Shown here: positions 13,401 to 25,400 of the stretch, one piece after another
How positions within the stretch are numbered: position 1 is the first letter of the stretch
How the letters are laid out: every line of letters starts with the position of its first letter
Source of the DNA: Aptenodytes patagonicus
Taxonomy: Eukaryota; Chordata; Aves; Sphenisciformes; Spheniscidae
Reading direction: 5' to 3'
Assembly: GCF_965638725.1 (NCBI RefSeq)
Contig: NC_134982.1
Span: forward strand, 44,563,182 to 44,627,181
DNA length: 64,000 nucleotides
Notes under the pieces: generated by a model
What the model was told of the DNA's origin: nothing
The model's database searches: none
The model's input: only the letters and a program-made list of their open reading frames with translations
Made by a program: the position numbers and the translations under genes

Positions 13401-15778
13401 AGGGAAGCCTGGTTTGCATGGCACAGATCTGAATGACAGCACATGCTTGCTGATACCACTATGGCAGTAGACTTCCATAAAGCCTCTTAAGTGAGAAAAA
13501 TGTCCATTCTTTCAGACACGTCCACTTGAGTCATTGCCAGAGGAAATCTACAGGCCAACCTGGAGATGTAAATGTGATGATTCTTCCATCTGCCTTAAAT
13601 CAGAGGTGTATTAAGCATGCTCCCACAATCAGTTCACTGCTCAGTTGGACAACATGCTCAAGGTTCGAGGCTTTCTTATGTTTAAGAAAGTCCTCTGTGC
13701 AGAATGAGATACATAGATACAAGCACACTTTTCTTGTGACCATCCTCACTGTTCCTCAGGCCAGGGAGGTCTGATGCATGTTTGCTATATACAGTAAGCA
13801 TCTGCTAAATAGCCAAGTTTACAGAGAAGAGAAAAAACATGCAATATCTTACCTTCAAGCTTGAAGACCTCATTTTCTTCTACTCTACAGCTACTGTCAT
13901 ATCACAAGGCATTATCCAGCACATGTAATGTTCCAGCAAAGTCTACTATACTGGGTGATAAAAATACAAGTGGGTGGAAAAATAACAAGATTATTCAATG
14001 CTGAATGAGCAGTAAAGACCTGTTACAAGCTCTATGCCGAAGGATTTTAGCGTTTTCTCTAGAGGATACTCTGATTTGTTGTCCTATGTGCACTAGCCAT
14101 CAAATCCCAGAACAATGACTTTTTTTCACGTGTAAAATGTTATACCACACATCAGAAGACAAATCTAGATTCAGAAGGCAGTAAAAACAGCACTGGCTCC
14201 TATACCTGTCAGTGGGAAGGAGAAAGTGAAAAGAAATGACAGAATCAGCTGTAGGTAATGTTGCCATCTTATTAATAGTCCTCAGTGCGCAAAGACTTTG
14301 TGCCCACATACATTCAGAGTACATTATGCTCTGCTCAAGGATGCGAGGGAGAAGAAGTGGTTTAAACTATCATGCCTTCACTTCTAATGTGCTACAGGTC
14401 TCTTCCAGTCTTCTGCAAGAGAGATAATGAACTTCACTAGAAGGGTAAGTATGGGAACCCTGTTCTTTCCAAAAAACTTCTACGGCTCCACTTTCAAAAT
14501 TAAATTTGCTTTTGCCCTAGACAAAGGACAGTTTCTACTTATCCTCAAAAAATAGAAAACTAGTCATAGAAATTGTTAAAGATTTAATTCCTATATAATA
14601 TTCTTTTTTTCACTGCAATTTAAATAGGTCCTAAGTTCTTATGCATGTGTACTCTTTTCTTGCATAAAGTTAAACTGCAAAAGCAGACAAACGGTTCTTC
14701 TGAACCGGATGCAAGTAGAAATACTGGGAGAGTAGAGCAAGTATGGGGCATGAAAAGTGAGGGAACGCAAGACAGAACAGCAAAGGACAGGAGGAACAGA
14801 TTATCTGTTGTTGTAAACTGCAGAAACTTCTCTGGCTCCAGTAGACTATGACAGTTTGCACAGCTGAGAGCTGCCCTAGGATGAGAGGGAAAAGAGATTG
14901 GACAGAACAGTATGTCGCAAGGCCTAGTCAAAACTGGATTTTAGGTGTTAACCTTTGTATTAAGAGATCTTTCATTTTCAGGTTCTCCAGGATGGGAGTG
15001 CAATGGTGGTGACTAGAGAGGCGAGCAGGTAAAAACATCTGCCAAACCAGAAATAGCCTTTTGCAATGTTAACTGTCTACTCATAGTGAGTATTATAGAT
15101 GCACTGTTTGGTGGGGTGTGGAGGTTGCTATTTTGTTTTTTCTATGTGACTGCATACTTGACTATGGTTTTGTGTTTACTATTATTTTTTGGCAGACTAA
15201 ATAATTGTATGTGTAAATAAAGGATATATAGAACTGTGCATTTTAAAAAATAACTATTCTTACAACATCAGCAACAGGCATGTAATTCTTGTACCTCTTG
15301 CTCATTCAAAATGGTAACTTCAGGCACAAAATAATTCACATTTTAGTCACAGAGAAAAAAAAAATCTGATTCTCAAAATTGGAATATGCTCAGGCAGCTC
15401 TGCTGGCTCCAGCAAAATTACACCTGTTGTCCTTTATCGGATTTAACAACAAATATCTGCAAGTGTGAATGAACTCATTAGATGTCTGTGTTCTTTCCTC
15501 CTCCATCATTCTTCAGGCTTCTTTTCCACCCAGAAAAACATTGGTATCAGTATCACTCAGACTTGCTCTTGTTTTTTGTGTGTTTTTTAAATCCATAATG
15601 TATATTGTACCTCAGTCTAATTGATTGTTTCTTCAGATTAAACTGCTATGAAATGCAGTAAACACACAAACACTGGTAGCCCTAACTAAAGAAAGCTGGC
15701 ATCTCAGATAGCTATAGCCCATTACCTAATCATCTACCAGATTATAAATCAAATGACCATTTACAGTAAAAACATTAT

Positions 15779-15808
15779 ATCACAGAATTATAGAATCATA
15801 TAATGCAG
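15779..15808 (-). mobile_element. Possible CR1 3'-tail scrap
   Basis: CACAGAATTATAGAATCATA resembles the reverse complement of the CR1 octamer tail, but no clear CR1 body follows, so this may be chance. Confidence 0.35.
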
Positions 15809-16651
15809 AGACAATGCATGGCAATACAAATTGTTATGCGCACTTCTGTATGGTGGGTAAGGTAGGGACACTTAACTTAGTTCCAATATCCGTATGTACA
15901 AACTCAGCTCAAAAACATTTCCCTAAACGAACTTATAAATTAGAACATCTTTGCTGACAGTTGGACTTGTACAGAAAATTTTGAAATCCAAATATCTACC
16001 ATGCCGAAAAAGATCTCATTTCATTATAGCCGTTTCCAATTTACATACTTATCCAATTCACCTTTGGACTCAAAGTACACCATTAAACCAAGAGCAGAAG
16101 AGCGGGCTTCATTTCACCATTCTCTCTGAGCACAGACACAATAACCTACATCTACATCATCATGTAAAAATACTGTTCTAGAAACGTGCAATACTATAAT
16201 TACAGCATGCAGGAAAATTACAGCATTTATCCTTTTATTGATTGGTTTATATGCTGGCTGAAAGTAACACTTAGTATGCTTTGGGATAGAAGGGCTAGTC
16301 AGCCATATCTGCCAAAGGAAGGAGGCAATTCTGAAGCAGCTGACATGGACTATGTATATTCTTATTACTTTTTCTATCTCTAACTTTCATGGTGAGATGA
16401 TCAACTATTTATAAATACTTGCTTTTCTCAGAATGCCCTCAGCAACATGTAAGTATAATTTTAATTGTATAATTCATTCTTGGTGCTTCAGATGATTCAG
16501 CAATACTCCAAGCCCCAACCCTCCTTGTGTCGCTCACAAACCTCTACCAGGGGATTGCAGAGCACGTATAGAATCATAGAATTGTTTAGGTTGGAAAAGA
16601 CCTTTAAGATCATCAAGTCCAACCATTAACCTAGCACTGCCAAGACCACCC

Positions 16652-17647
16652 CTAAACCATGTCCCTAAGCACCACATCTACATGTCTTTTAAATACCTCC
16701 AGGGGTGGTGACTCAACCATTTCCCTGGGCAGCCTGTTCCAATGCTTGACAACCCTTTCGGTGAAGAAATGTTTCCTAATACCCAATCTAAACCTCCCCT
16801 GGCTCACCTTGAGGCCATTTCCTCTTGTCCTATCGCTTGTTACTTGGGAGAAGAGACCGACACCCACCCCGATACAACCTCCTTTCAGGTAGTTGTAGAA
16901 GGCAATAAGGTCTCCCCTCAGCCTCCTTTTCTCCAGGCTAAACAGTCCTAGTTCCCTCAGCCGCTCCTCATAAGACTTGTGCTCTAGACCCTTCATCAGC
17001 TTCATTGCTCTTCTCTGGACATGCTCTAACACCTCGACATCCTTCTTGTAGCGAGGGGCCCAAAACTGAACACAGTATTCGAGGTGTGGCCTCACCAGTG
17101 CCAAGTACAGGGGGACAATCACTTCCCTACTCCTGCTGGCCACACTATTTCTGTTACAAGCCAGGATGCTTTTGGCCTTCTTGGCCACCTGGGCACACTG
17201 CTGGCTCATGTTCAGCTGGCTGTCAACCAGCACCCCCAGGTCCTTTTCCACCAGGCAGCTTTCCAGCCACTCTTCCCCAAGCCTGTAGCGTTGCATGGGG
17301 TTGTTGTGACCCAAGTGCAGGACCCGGCACTTGGCCTTGTTGAACCTCATACAATTGGCCTCAGCCCATCGATCCGGCCTGCCCAGATCCCTCTGTAGAG
17401 CCTTTCTACCCTCAAGCAGATCAACATTCCTGCCCAACTTGGTGTTGTCTGCAAACTGACTGAGGGTGCGCTCGATCCCCTCGTCCAGATCATTGATAAA
17501 GATATTAAACAGAACTGGCCCCAATACTGAGCCCTGGGGAACACAACTTGTGACCGGCCGCTGACTGGATTTAATTCCATTCACCACCACTCTTTGGGCC
17601 AAGCCACCCAGCCAGTTTTTTACCCAGCAAAGAGTACACTTGTCCAA
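16652..17647 (-). pseudogene. CR1 reverse transcriptase, C-terminal fragment
   Basis: This 331-codon open stretch inside the CR1 copy carries the RT palm through the C-terminal domain of CR1 ORF2. It includes [28 protein letters not shown] and the C-terminal [21 protein letters not shown]. The second catalytic Asp of FADD is Asn. The N-terminal part is frame-shifted away at about 17650-17720, so no full protein can be made. The ORF's methionine is internal to the RT and is not a true start. Confidence 0.9.
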
Positions 17648-18282
17648 GCCATGAGCAGCCAGTTTCTCCAGAAGAATGCTGTGGGAAACGGTGTCAAAGA
17701 CCGTACTAAAAAGTCTAGGTAGACCACATCCACAGCCTTTCCCTCATCCACTAAGCGGGTCACCTTGTCATAGAAGGAGATCAGGTCAGTCAAGCAGGAC
17801 CTGCCTTTCATAAATCCATGCTGACTGGGCCTGATCACCTGGTTGTCCTGTATGTGCCGTGTGATGGCACTCAAGATGATCTGCTCCATAACCTTCCCGG
17901 CACTGAGCTCAGGCTGACAGGCCTGTAGTTCCCCAGATCCTCCTTCTGGCCCTTCTTGTAGATGGACATCACATTTGCTAACCTCCAGTGCTGGGACCTC
18001 CCCAGTTAGCCAGGACTGCTGATAAATGGTTGAACGTGGCTTGGTGAGCACTTCCGCCAGCTCCCTCAGTACCCTTGGGTGGATCCTATCCAGCCCTATA
18101 GACTTGTGTGTGTCTAAGTGGTGTAGCAGGTCGCTAACCATTTCCCCTTGGATTATGTGGGCTTCATTTTGCTCCCTGTCCTTGTCTTCCAGCTCAGGGG
18201 ACTGGGTACCCCAAGAACAACTGGTCTTACTATTAAAAGACTGAGGCAAAGAAGGCATTAAGTACCTCAGTCTTTTCCTCAT
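17620..18282 (-). pseudogene. CR1 reverse transcriptase, N-terminal RT fragment with internal frameshifts
   Basis: The open stretch contains EQNEAHIIQGEMVSDLLHHL, HKSIGLDRIHPRVLRELAEV and QDNQVIRPSQHGFMKGRSC, all CR1 ORF2 RT motifs. The middle (KCDVHLQEGPEGGSGELQA) is the CR1 sequence read in the wrong frame, so at least two compensating indels flank it. The frame leaves CR1 again after VVYLDF. Confidence 0.88.
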
Positions 18283-18300
18283 CCCTTGTCACTATGTTGG

Positions 18301-21300
18301 CATGGCATTTCTACATGGCATACTGTAGAAAAGCTGAACTCCCTGCACTGCTACCAAACACAAAGACTCCACCATCACCACCTGAATTATTTTCTAGTAC
18401 TTCAACTGAAGTAAAGAAGCATAAATAAGGATGGCAAATGAAGTTGAGATAAGCAATGAGGTTTAATTCTCTGACATTAATGCTCCCCAAGGGTGCATTA
18501 TCACCATTTAAAATAAGTGTAATTAATTCTAATTCTAATCCTAATTAGGAACAGGCCTAATCTACTCTGGAAAAATGTAACATGCCATATATCTGTTGGT
18601 CACTCTACATCTAGCACTCATCACATTCATGCACATTATTCTTCTTCAGGAGTATCTGCACTGTTTGGGAACGTTTCTGAACAAGTCAAACACTATATGG
18701 TAGAGCTAGTTCAGAAATTTCCTGATTGCTTTACTGTTCCATAAACCAATTCCATAAACCAGCAATAGACCTAAAAGTTTTCCTGACACTTTGTTAAAAC
18801 TGATGGCCACCTCTGAATCCTTCTCAATATCCATCCAAAGCCTGCTGGTAAGCTTAGGCCTCAGGAATTCACTTCTCTAGAGTAGTTCTGCCATGAAGGA
18901 GGGCTGGAGCATGGAGCTCCCAGTCTTCAAGACCCCCTGAATTCTCACAGCTACGGACCAAAACTGTCAGTAAGCCATTTTGCAGATTGCATGGCGGGTC
19001 TGCACAGCCTGTAGCAGCTGAGGACATCCCTTACCAATTGCCGCCGATCGAGAGGTCCATGTAAACAGTCCAGCGAGGACCACAAGCACTTTATGACTCT
19101 GCAGGAACTGAAGGCATGCAAGAACTGTGGCCAAGAGGATAACTTAGAGGTTGGGTGCTCTCACTCCATTTCATCCTGAATTTTTCCAAGTAAAGTCATC
19201 AGTTGTTTTCTAAGATCTTTACTTTTCCTTTCTGTGGGAGATTTTGGCATTTCTACTGCTGGTTTCAGAAAGCTAGAACTTTAGACTTTTCTTTATTTCG
19301 TTCTAAAGGCTACCTGATTGGTAAAGGCAGCTAAGACCTGAGCTAAGATGTGGCCCAAGGCAGGCCAGCAGCAGCACCAAGTGCAGCTCAGGCAGCCAGC
19401 CCTGGATGTGCCACCAGAACCAGTGGAGACCCACAGACTACTTGCGCAGCTCAGCTCTCAGCAGAAGGCAACATCTAGCTCGTCTGGCTGTGCTACCAAC
19501 TCCCCACGGGCTCCCTTGGGGGAAAGGTGGCACCCCTCTTCGAGGCCTCCCATACTGCTTACACCAAGCTGATGCAACCAGTACGCTCACCTTGAGAAGG
19601 AGCATTTTAGGCAGCAGTCACTTCACAGTTGGGGTCACCTGACTACGGGGCACAGAGACGCCCAGTTACATACTCTGCTCCCAGCCTATTTTCTTTATGC
19701 TGCTCCACTGCTGCTGTCCATTGTGCATCCCAGAGGAGATGAGAGAGCTGCCAGCTGGCACTAAGCTGACTTACAGCCAGTGGTGGCCATCTGGGGAGAT
19801 GAGAAGATCCAGGGCTAGCTAGATTTAGTCATAAGATAATTTTGGTGTTTATGACCATATGTCTGTGATGGGCATTACTCAGAGGTACAAGCAGTGCCAA
19901 AAGGAGAGAGATCAAGATTACTGCAAAGCCCAAAACAATAAAAATAAATCCAAGTTTGGGGAGGGAGATGCACACATTTCATCCTTGCCTAGACATGACT
20001 CATCAGTACTCTCCTCTCCATGCAGTCGGAGGAGCTGCCCCAGTGCTTCCCTCCCTCCCCCTCCGGCCTCTCCCCTGTTCACTTACAAACCATGGCGAGC
20101 CATGGCTTTACAGCTACATCACTTTCCCTGCACACAGCTGGGCATATCATGCATAATAATTCAAGGACTGCCATTACACTACTGTTAAATAACTTTTTGT
20201 CTGCTAATCAGGATGCAATCGGATTAGCTTTCACTGCCTGACCTCACGGCCACACTACCCAGCCACTTAGAAACACTGCTTCATTTTCATCCCAACATTG
20301 ATGCAACAAGGAATTATTATAACTGTTTTATAGAGGCACAGAGTGATTAAGCTGTTTGCTCAGAGTCAGCAGCAGAGTCCACAGCCGAAGTCATAAAACC
20401 TAAAATCACACAACTTGAAAAATAGTCATCCATCGTCTGTCTCTTTGATAACTGATGCTACATGGGAGAGTTTCCAGGGATGGTCATGTTCCAACTGCTT
20501 CCCTCTGACCTCAATGACCGTTTCGCAGATTTGCAAATAGTAGAACAAGAGAAGGGAAATATTATAGAACAAGTTTATCTTTAAGCTTAAGAAAAAACTG
20601 CAGACTAATTACACAATAAAACCTCAGGGCATTGTACAAACAAGTACCACATTGTATACATTGAAGCAGAAAGGAAAATAGTTCGTGTACAAAGGAAAAA
20701 ATCCTTCAAAAGTACAGCTATGGCCAAAGAACTACAAATAAATTTATTTAAAGGTTTTTATCGGAAATCGTACTAAGAGATTTTGATCACCCTGGAGATA
20801 CACTCTTAGGGGAATTTCCATGCTCCTCTAGCCTTTAAAAGTAGTCCTGAGCAGGAATTTAAGAGAGTGAGGCCTTTGAGTGTATTCCTGTTGCTTCAAA
20901 TTCCCCCACCTCTCACTGCTGCCCTTGACAGTACACGTCTTTCTGTAAGACATCTCCCAGTTCAGAAGAACAAGATGCCAACTCACTGTGTGCCTTTCAT
21001 CTCAAAAGAGCAAGTTTAAGCACCCAGACAACACCTAGTTGCCAAACAGAATCTTAAGCCTGAAGTAGCTATTTTCTACAGAGAAATGCATTAAAAGTGG
21101 GCCAGAATGATCATTTTCCAGATATGCAGGATCTAACTTGAAGACTCCTGCTGTTGTACCACGTCCAAGGAAAAAAACTTATCTTCCTCCTGTTCACTTT
21201 ACAATTAGAAACCATATGAGATGAGAAGGAGTTACACATGAACCACACAGTTTCAAAGTAACTATAACGTAAGTGGAAGAGTTTCAATGCTTCTTTCCTT

Positions 21301-21386
21301 CCTTATGCTGTGTCCAGATGCATTTCTCAGATTTTTTTATCCAAATAATTTCTCCTTGTATTTTTAAGGGGCTAACCTTTTGTTTT
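18301..21386. other. Intergenic stretch between the two CR1 copies
   Basis: No gene recognised. It includes a moderately GC-rich part around 19340-20110 with short Gln/Pro/Ser-rich open frames that I cannot relate to any family, and a 13-bp tandem repeat (TTCCATAAACCAA) at about 18738-18762. Confidence 0.6.
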
Positions 21387-22406
21387 CATAGAATCATAGA
21401 ATCATTGAGGTTGGAAGAGACCTCTAAGATCATCGAGTCCAACCGTCAACCCAACACCACCAGGCCCACTAAACCATGTCCCTAAGCGCCTCATCTACAC
21501 GTCTTTTAAATACCTCCAGGGATGGGGACTCCACCACTTCCCTGGGCAGCCTGTTCCAATGTTTCACCACTCTTTCAGTAAAGAAATTTTTCCTTACATC
21601 CAATCTAAACCTCCCCTGCCGCAACTTGAGGCCATTTCCTCTCGTCCTATCGCTTGTTACTTCGGAGAAAAGACCGACACCCACCTCGCTACAACTTCCT
21701 TTCAGGTAGTTGTAGAGAGCGATGAGGTCTCCCCTCAGCCTCCTTTTCTCCAGGCTGAACAGTCCCAGTTCCCTCAGCCGCTCCTCATAAGACTTGTGCT
21801 CCAGACCCCTCACCAGCCTTGTTGCCCTTCTCTGGACACGCTCCAGCACCTCAACGTCCTTCTTGTAGTGAGGGGCCCAAAACTGAACACAGTATTCGAG
21901 GTGCGGCCTCACCAGTGCCGAGTACAGGGGCACGATCACTTCCCTACTCCTACTGGCCACACTATTTCTGATACAGGCCAGGATGCCATTGGCCTTCTTG
22001 GCCGCCTGGGCACACTGCCGGCTCATGTTCAGCCGGCTGTCGACCAGCACCCCCAGGTCCTTTTCCGCCAGGCAGCTTTCCAGCCACTCTTCCCCAAGCC
22101 TGTAGCGCTGCATGGGGTTGTTGTGGCCGAAGTGCAGGACCCGGCACTTGGCCTTGTTGAACCTCATACAGTTGGCCTGGGCCCATCCATCCAGCCTGTC
22201 CAGGTCCCTCTGCAGAGCCTTCCTACCCTCGAGCAGATCAACACTCCCACCCAACTTGGTGTCGTCTGCAAACTTACTGAGGGTGCACTCAATCCCCTCA
22301 TCCAGATCATCAATAAAGATATTAAACAAGACCGGCCCCAGTACTGAGCCCTGGGGAACACCGCTTGTGACCGGCCGCCAACTGGATGTAACTCCATTCA
22401 CCACAA
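21387..22406 (-). mobile_element. CR1 LINE, strongly 5'-truncated, relatively intact
   Basis: The plus strand starts with TCATAGAATCATAGAATCATTGAGG, the CR1 3' tail and terminal domain in reverse. The element is cut off at its 5' side in the middle of RT, just before the [17 protein letters not shown] motif. The remaining frame is open and keeps the FADDTKLGG catalytic box, so this copy looks younger than the one at 16567. It lacks endonuclease and half of RT and cannot move by itself. No clear target-site duplication is seen, as usual for CR1. Confidence 0.95.
21469..22404 (-). pseudogene. CR1 reverse transcriptase C-terminal half, uninterrupted frame
   Basis: The 311-codon open frame begins inside RT ([20 protein letters not shown]) and runs through [63 protein letters not shown] and the terminal VDEALRDMV. 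The apparent start Met is simply the first residue available after 5' truncation. Lack of stops indicates a recent insertion rather than a working gene. Confidence 0.92.
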
Positions 22407-22407
22407 C

Positions 22408-22434
22408 AATAGAACTAGTTTCAATAGAACTAGT
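22408..22434 (+). repeat. 12-bp direct repeat at CR1 5' junction
   Basis: AATAGAACTAGT at 22408-22419 and again at 22423-22434, separated by TTC, immediately next to the truncated end of the CR1 copy. Confidence 0.9.
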
Positions 22435-25400
22435 ACTTCAGAAACATATTAAAAGTTTGCACCATTCTTAATTGTAAAATAGCTACATGAGAGAAAAATA
22501 TCATCTTCTGACCATTTACAGATTCTTTCTGCCATAAAAATAAGTAAATTATTTTGACAAATCTGTCATTTTAAGGTAGTTATTATTGCACTCAGGTTGT
22601 ATAAGGTGATGTGTTCAGTTAAACACTGTGTTACAGTGAATAGTGTCACTGTTGGGTAGTCTTTAACATTGACAGTTTAGCCTGGCTGATCTCTAGTGAT
22701 TCATGGAGATAAGCTCATTATAACTTAAATAAGGAAACTGTATATTACATGAAGGAACAAAAACCAAAGGAAGATTTAGCTGTAGTGTCAGGAAAAATTG
22801 CTATAAGAATACAGAATAACCGCAATACATTCTTCAGAAGAACAAGAAAACAGCAAAGGAAAAATACTGTTCTCTACCAAAAGAAACACTCTTTTTAGGA
22901 TATTTTCATGAGTTAAGAGCAAGAGGAAAAAAGGAAAAAGATTAAACAGATAAATATTGCATAAACTATATTTCAAGGCTAAGTGAAAATTTTGGCAAAT
23001 AGATGAAAGTTCATTATCCCTCTCCCTGCTTCTTTGGAATTTTTCTCTAGGTAGACAACTGTTTATGAACTGGAATCTAAAAACCTTTCTTTATGTCTAA
23101 ATATCCACAGAGAGCAATAATTTCTGGAAAACAACTTCACAGTGGAATAGTCTAGAAAGAACAATGGAAAAGACACCATAATCATTGTCCTTTTAGTAAG
23201 GCTTTTTTATATTATTCTTGTTCGGGGTTGAAAAATATCAAGGTATGAGATTTATGATGGGAAAGGAATCCCACTTTCTGCACAGTTCCACTGTTCAGAA
23301 GGAGGTTCTGCAGTATCTGCAGAAATACATGCCCCAGATGGTGTCGCTTTACACATCCCCAGTATAAGCTTCCTTCTTTTCCTGTGCAAAACAGTTTTCT
23401 CTGCACTCTTTTCCGGCAGTTATGCCCAAACCATATTGTAATCTGCAAACCCTTCATAGTATAGCTGAGACCCTGCCTTGTGGTTTGCAGACCACTCACT
23501 CACCTCTTGCTTTCGCTTTTCTGTCACTGTCTCATGCTTGTTCTGCAGCGGCACAGTATTACCACCACCTCAAACACCTTCTGCCATCTGTCATATAGGG
23601 GACTTTCACCTTCTTGGAGTTACCAGCACTAGCAAGGTACTTGTTGGTTCAATGATTCTTCAGTACTTGGTTGACATCTTGCACTTTCACGTAATACGAC
23701 ATCAGGCATTTCAGTATTTTTCCATCTTCCACACAGAAAACCCATAGGTAAGCCAATTGAAAATGATGCAGTTTCTCTCTCTCTCTTTCTTTCTTTTTAA
23801 ATCAGAATTTACAAATCCTGACAAATGCCACTGCTTACGATGGACACTGATGGGGCCACCTTGCAGCACTGTCATGTACACAACTTCCCACTCAAGCCAG
23901 AAAAGGGCATCACTTACTTCATTTTGGCAACACATCAACTGAAGAATAGTTTTCTCTTCCTTCTTCCGGCTGGCCCCCTTCTCACATGGGTACTTCTCTT
24001 GTCCATGACACAGACTCATCAGGAAAATCTCACGGAGAGGGACACTCACAAATGAAGTTGTGCTAATGCACATGACTTGGTGCTTGGGCATTAGCTTGTT
24101 TCTTTTCCCATAGGGAGATCAACATATTCTTACCCTACAGTTTCCTTCACTTCCTCCAGAGAATGAGAAGTGTTTGCAGGTCTCAAACACATGCATATGC
24201 ATTTCTCCCCCAACCCCTTTTAAAACAACCATTTGCCTTTTAGTCTTGGATCTTTAATGTAACATTTTCATTTTTCAGGTAAAAGCAGCCTGAGATGCTG
24301 TAACTATAGACCTCAGATGTCCTCAGGAAATTCAAAGTGCTTTAGCTAAGCTGTTCTCAGTTTCAATAACGTGGGTGTTTGGAATTAGCACTTGTCACAG
24401 TTCTCTTATGTTAGAGTGGTTACAAATGCATCACTGAAACCATGACACTTTAACGAGCTGCCAGCATAGATTAGTACTACCTAGCTTTTACATGGCATTT
24501 TAGCTGTGAATCTCAAAGCACGCTACAGAAGATGGTAAGCAACATGCCATTTAGCAGACAGAAAAGACTGAGAGACAGCATGGTGAAACAGCCTGCCAGA
24601 GGCTGCTCAGAAGAGCAGTTCCTGGCCACTCAAACTGGGGTCGGTAACATCCTGAACAATGGTGGTCCCTGCCTGCCTGCCGGCAAACCTTCAGAAACAC
24701 CTTGCAGCCATGTGTCCAAAGAGCAGGGTTTCCATGCCTTGTGATGGATGTCAAGCTCTTGTTGCTGCAAAAGAGAAAAGGCAAGGCACAAGGCTCCCTA
24801 CAGAAATCCATTTCCACAGAATGGCCTTCTCCTAAAATGTTTTTTCAGTTGATTTTTCAGCCGGAGTGCTTTTCCATTCTAGCATACTCCAGTGCCATAT
24901 TGTGAGACTCCATTCCAGGTTTGAATTTCAGCAGTTTCTACTGCTGAAACCACTAGAAACCTTCCCAATTTATACCTGCAAAGCAAAGTAAGTCTCTAAC
25001 CAAAATGTGCTCTCATATGAAAATGCCACTAACCGTTTTAAACTACAATATATTTATTTAGCAGATGATTACAACCAAACTGGCTTTTAGCCAGGCACTC
25101 TAGACCGCTATCTTCCTTCACTAAAGCATATTGAAGCTTTTTTTACTAATCATGCAGTCTCTAGCATTGATAAAAGACAGGTTAAGCAGCAGAAAACTAA
25201 AAAAAAAAGCATATTTAAACATCCTTTTGATAGAATACAACAAAGGTAGTTTATGCCAGTTTAGAGGTAAGGTGGCAAAAATAGCAGGACCCTAGTTTTC
25301 AAAAGTCAACACCTTTTTTAAATGTTTATTTCAAAACATCCTGGTGAGAAGGCTGTGGCTCAAACAAACAAAAATCTAACTACAGCTTTCAAGCAAGAGA

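Larger units (their letters stand above)
1..16566. other. Intergenic desert, left part
   Basis: AT-rich single-copy-looking sequence. Apart from the CR1 scraps, G-rich tract and minisatellite listed separately I see no exon chain, RNA gene or large element. Open frames are short and without recognisable similarity. Confidence 0.65.
16567..18300 (-). mobile_element. CR1 LINE, 5'-truncated, decayed ORF2 and 3' end
   Basis: The low-coordinate end carries the CR1 3' terminus (ATAGAATCATAGAATTG on plus, i.e. ATTCTATG octamers on the element's sense strand), followed by the minus-strand 3' end and reverse-transcriptase ORF. RT landmarks are [54 protein letters not shown] and [17 protein letters not shown]. 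The frame is broken: 17620-18282 reads out of frame in the middle (about 17900-18000), and the two halves lie in different frames near 17650-17720. The usual FADD catalytic box reads FADN. No endonuclease domain is present. It is a dead, older copy. Confidence 0.95.

Noticed and set aside
13161..13478. 105-codon Cys-containing minus-strand frame
   Set aside because: No family match that I recognise and no neighbouring exon. A frame of this length is expected by chance in 64 kb.
16659..17398. Several plus-strand frames of 69-112 codons
   Set aside because: Antisense shadows of the CR1 copy at 16567-18300.
19340..20110. Gln/Pro/Ser-rich frames suggestive of a TLE N-terminal or other regulator exon
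   Set aside because: They are on the plus strand, opposite to and 30 kb beyond the 3' end of TLE1, and do not match the TLE Q domain or Ser/Pro region.
21559..22347. 262-codon plus-strand frame opposite the CR1 copy
   Set aside because: Antisense shadow of CR1 reverse transcriptase. The real similarity is on the minus strand.
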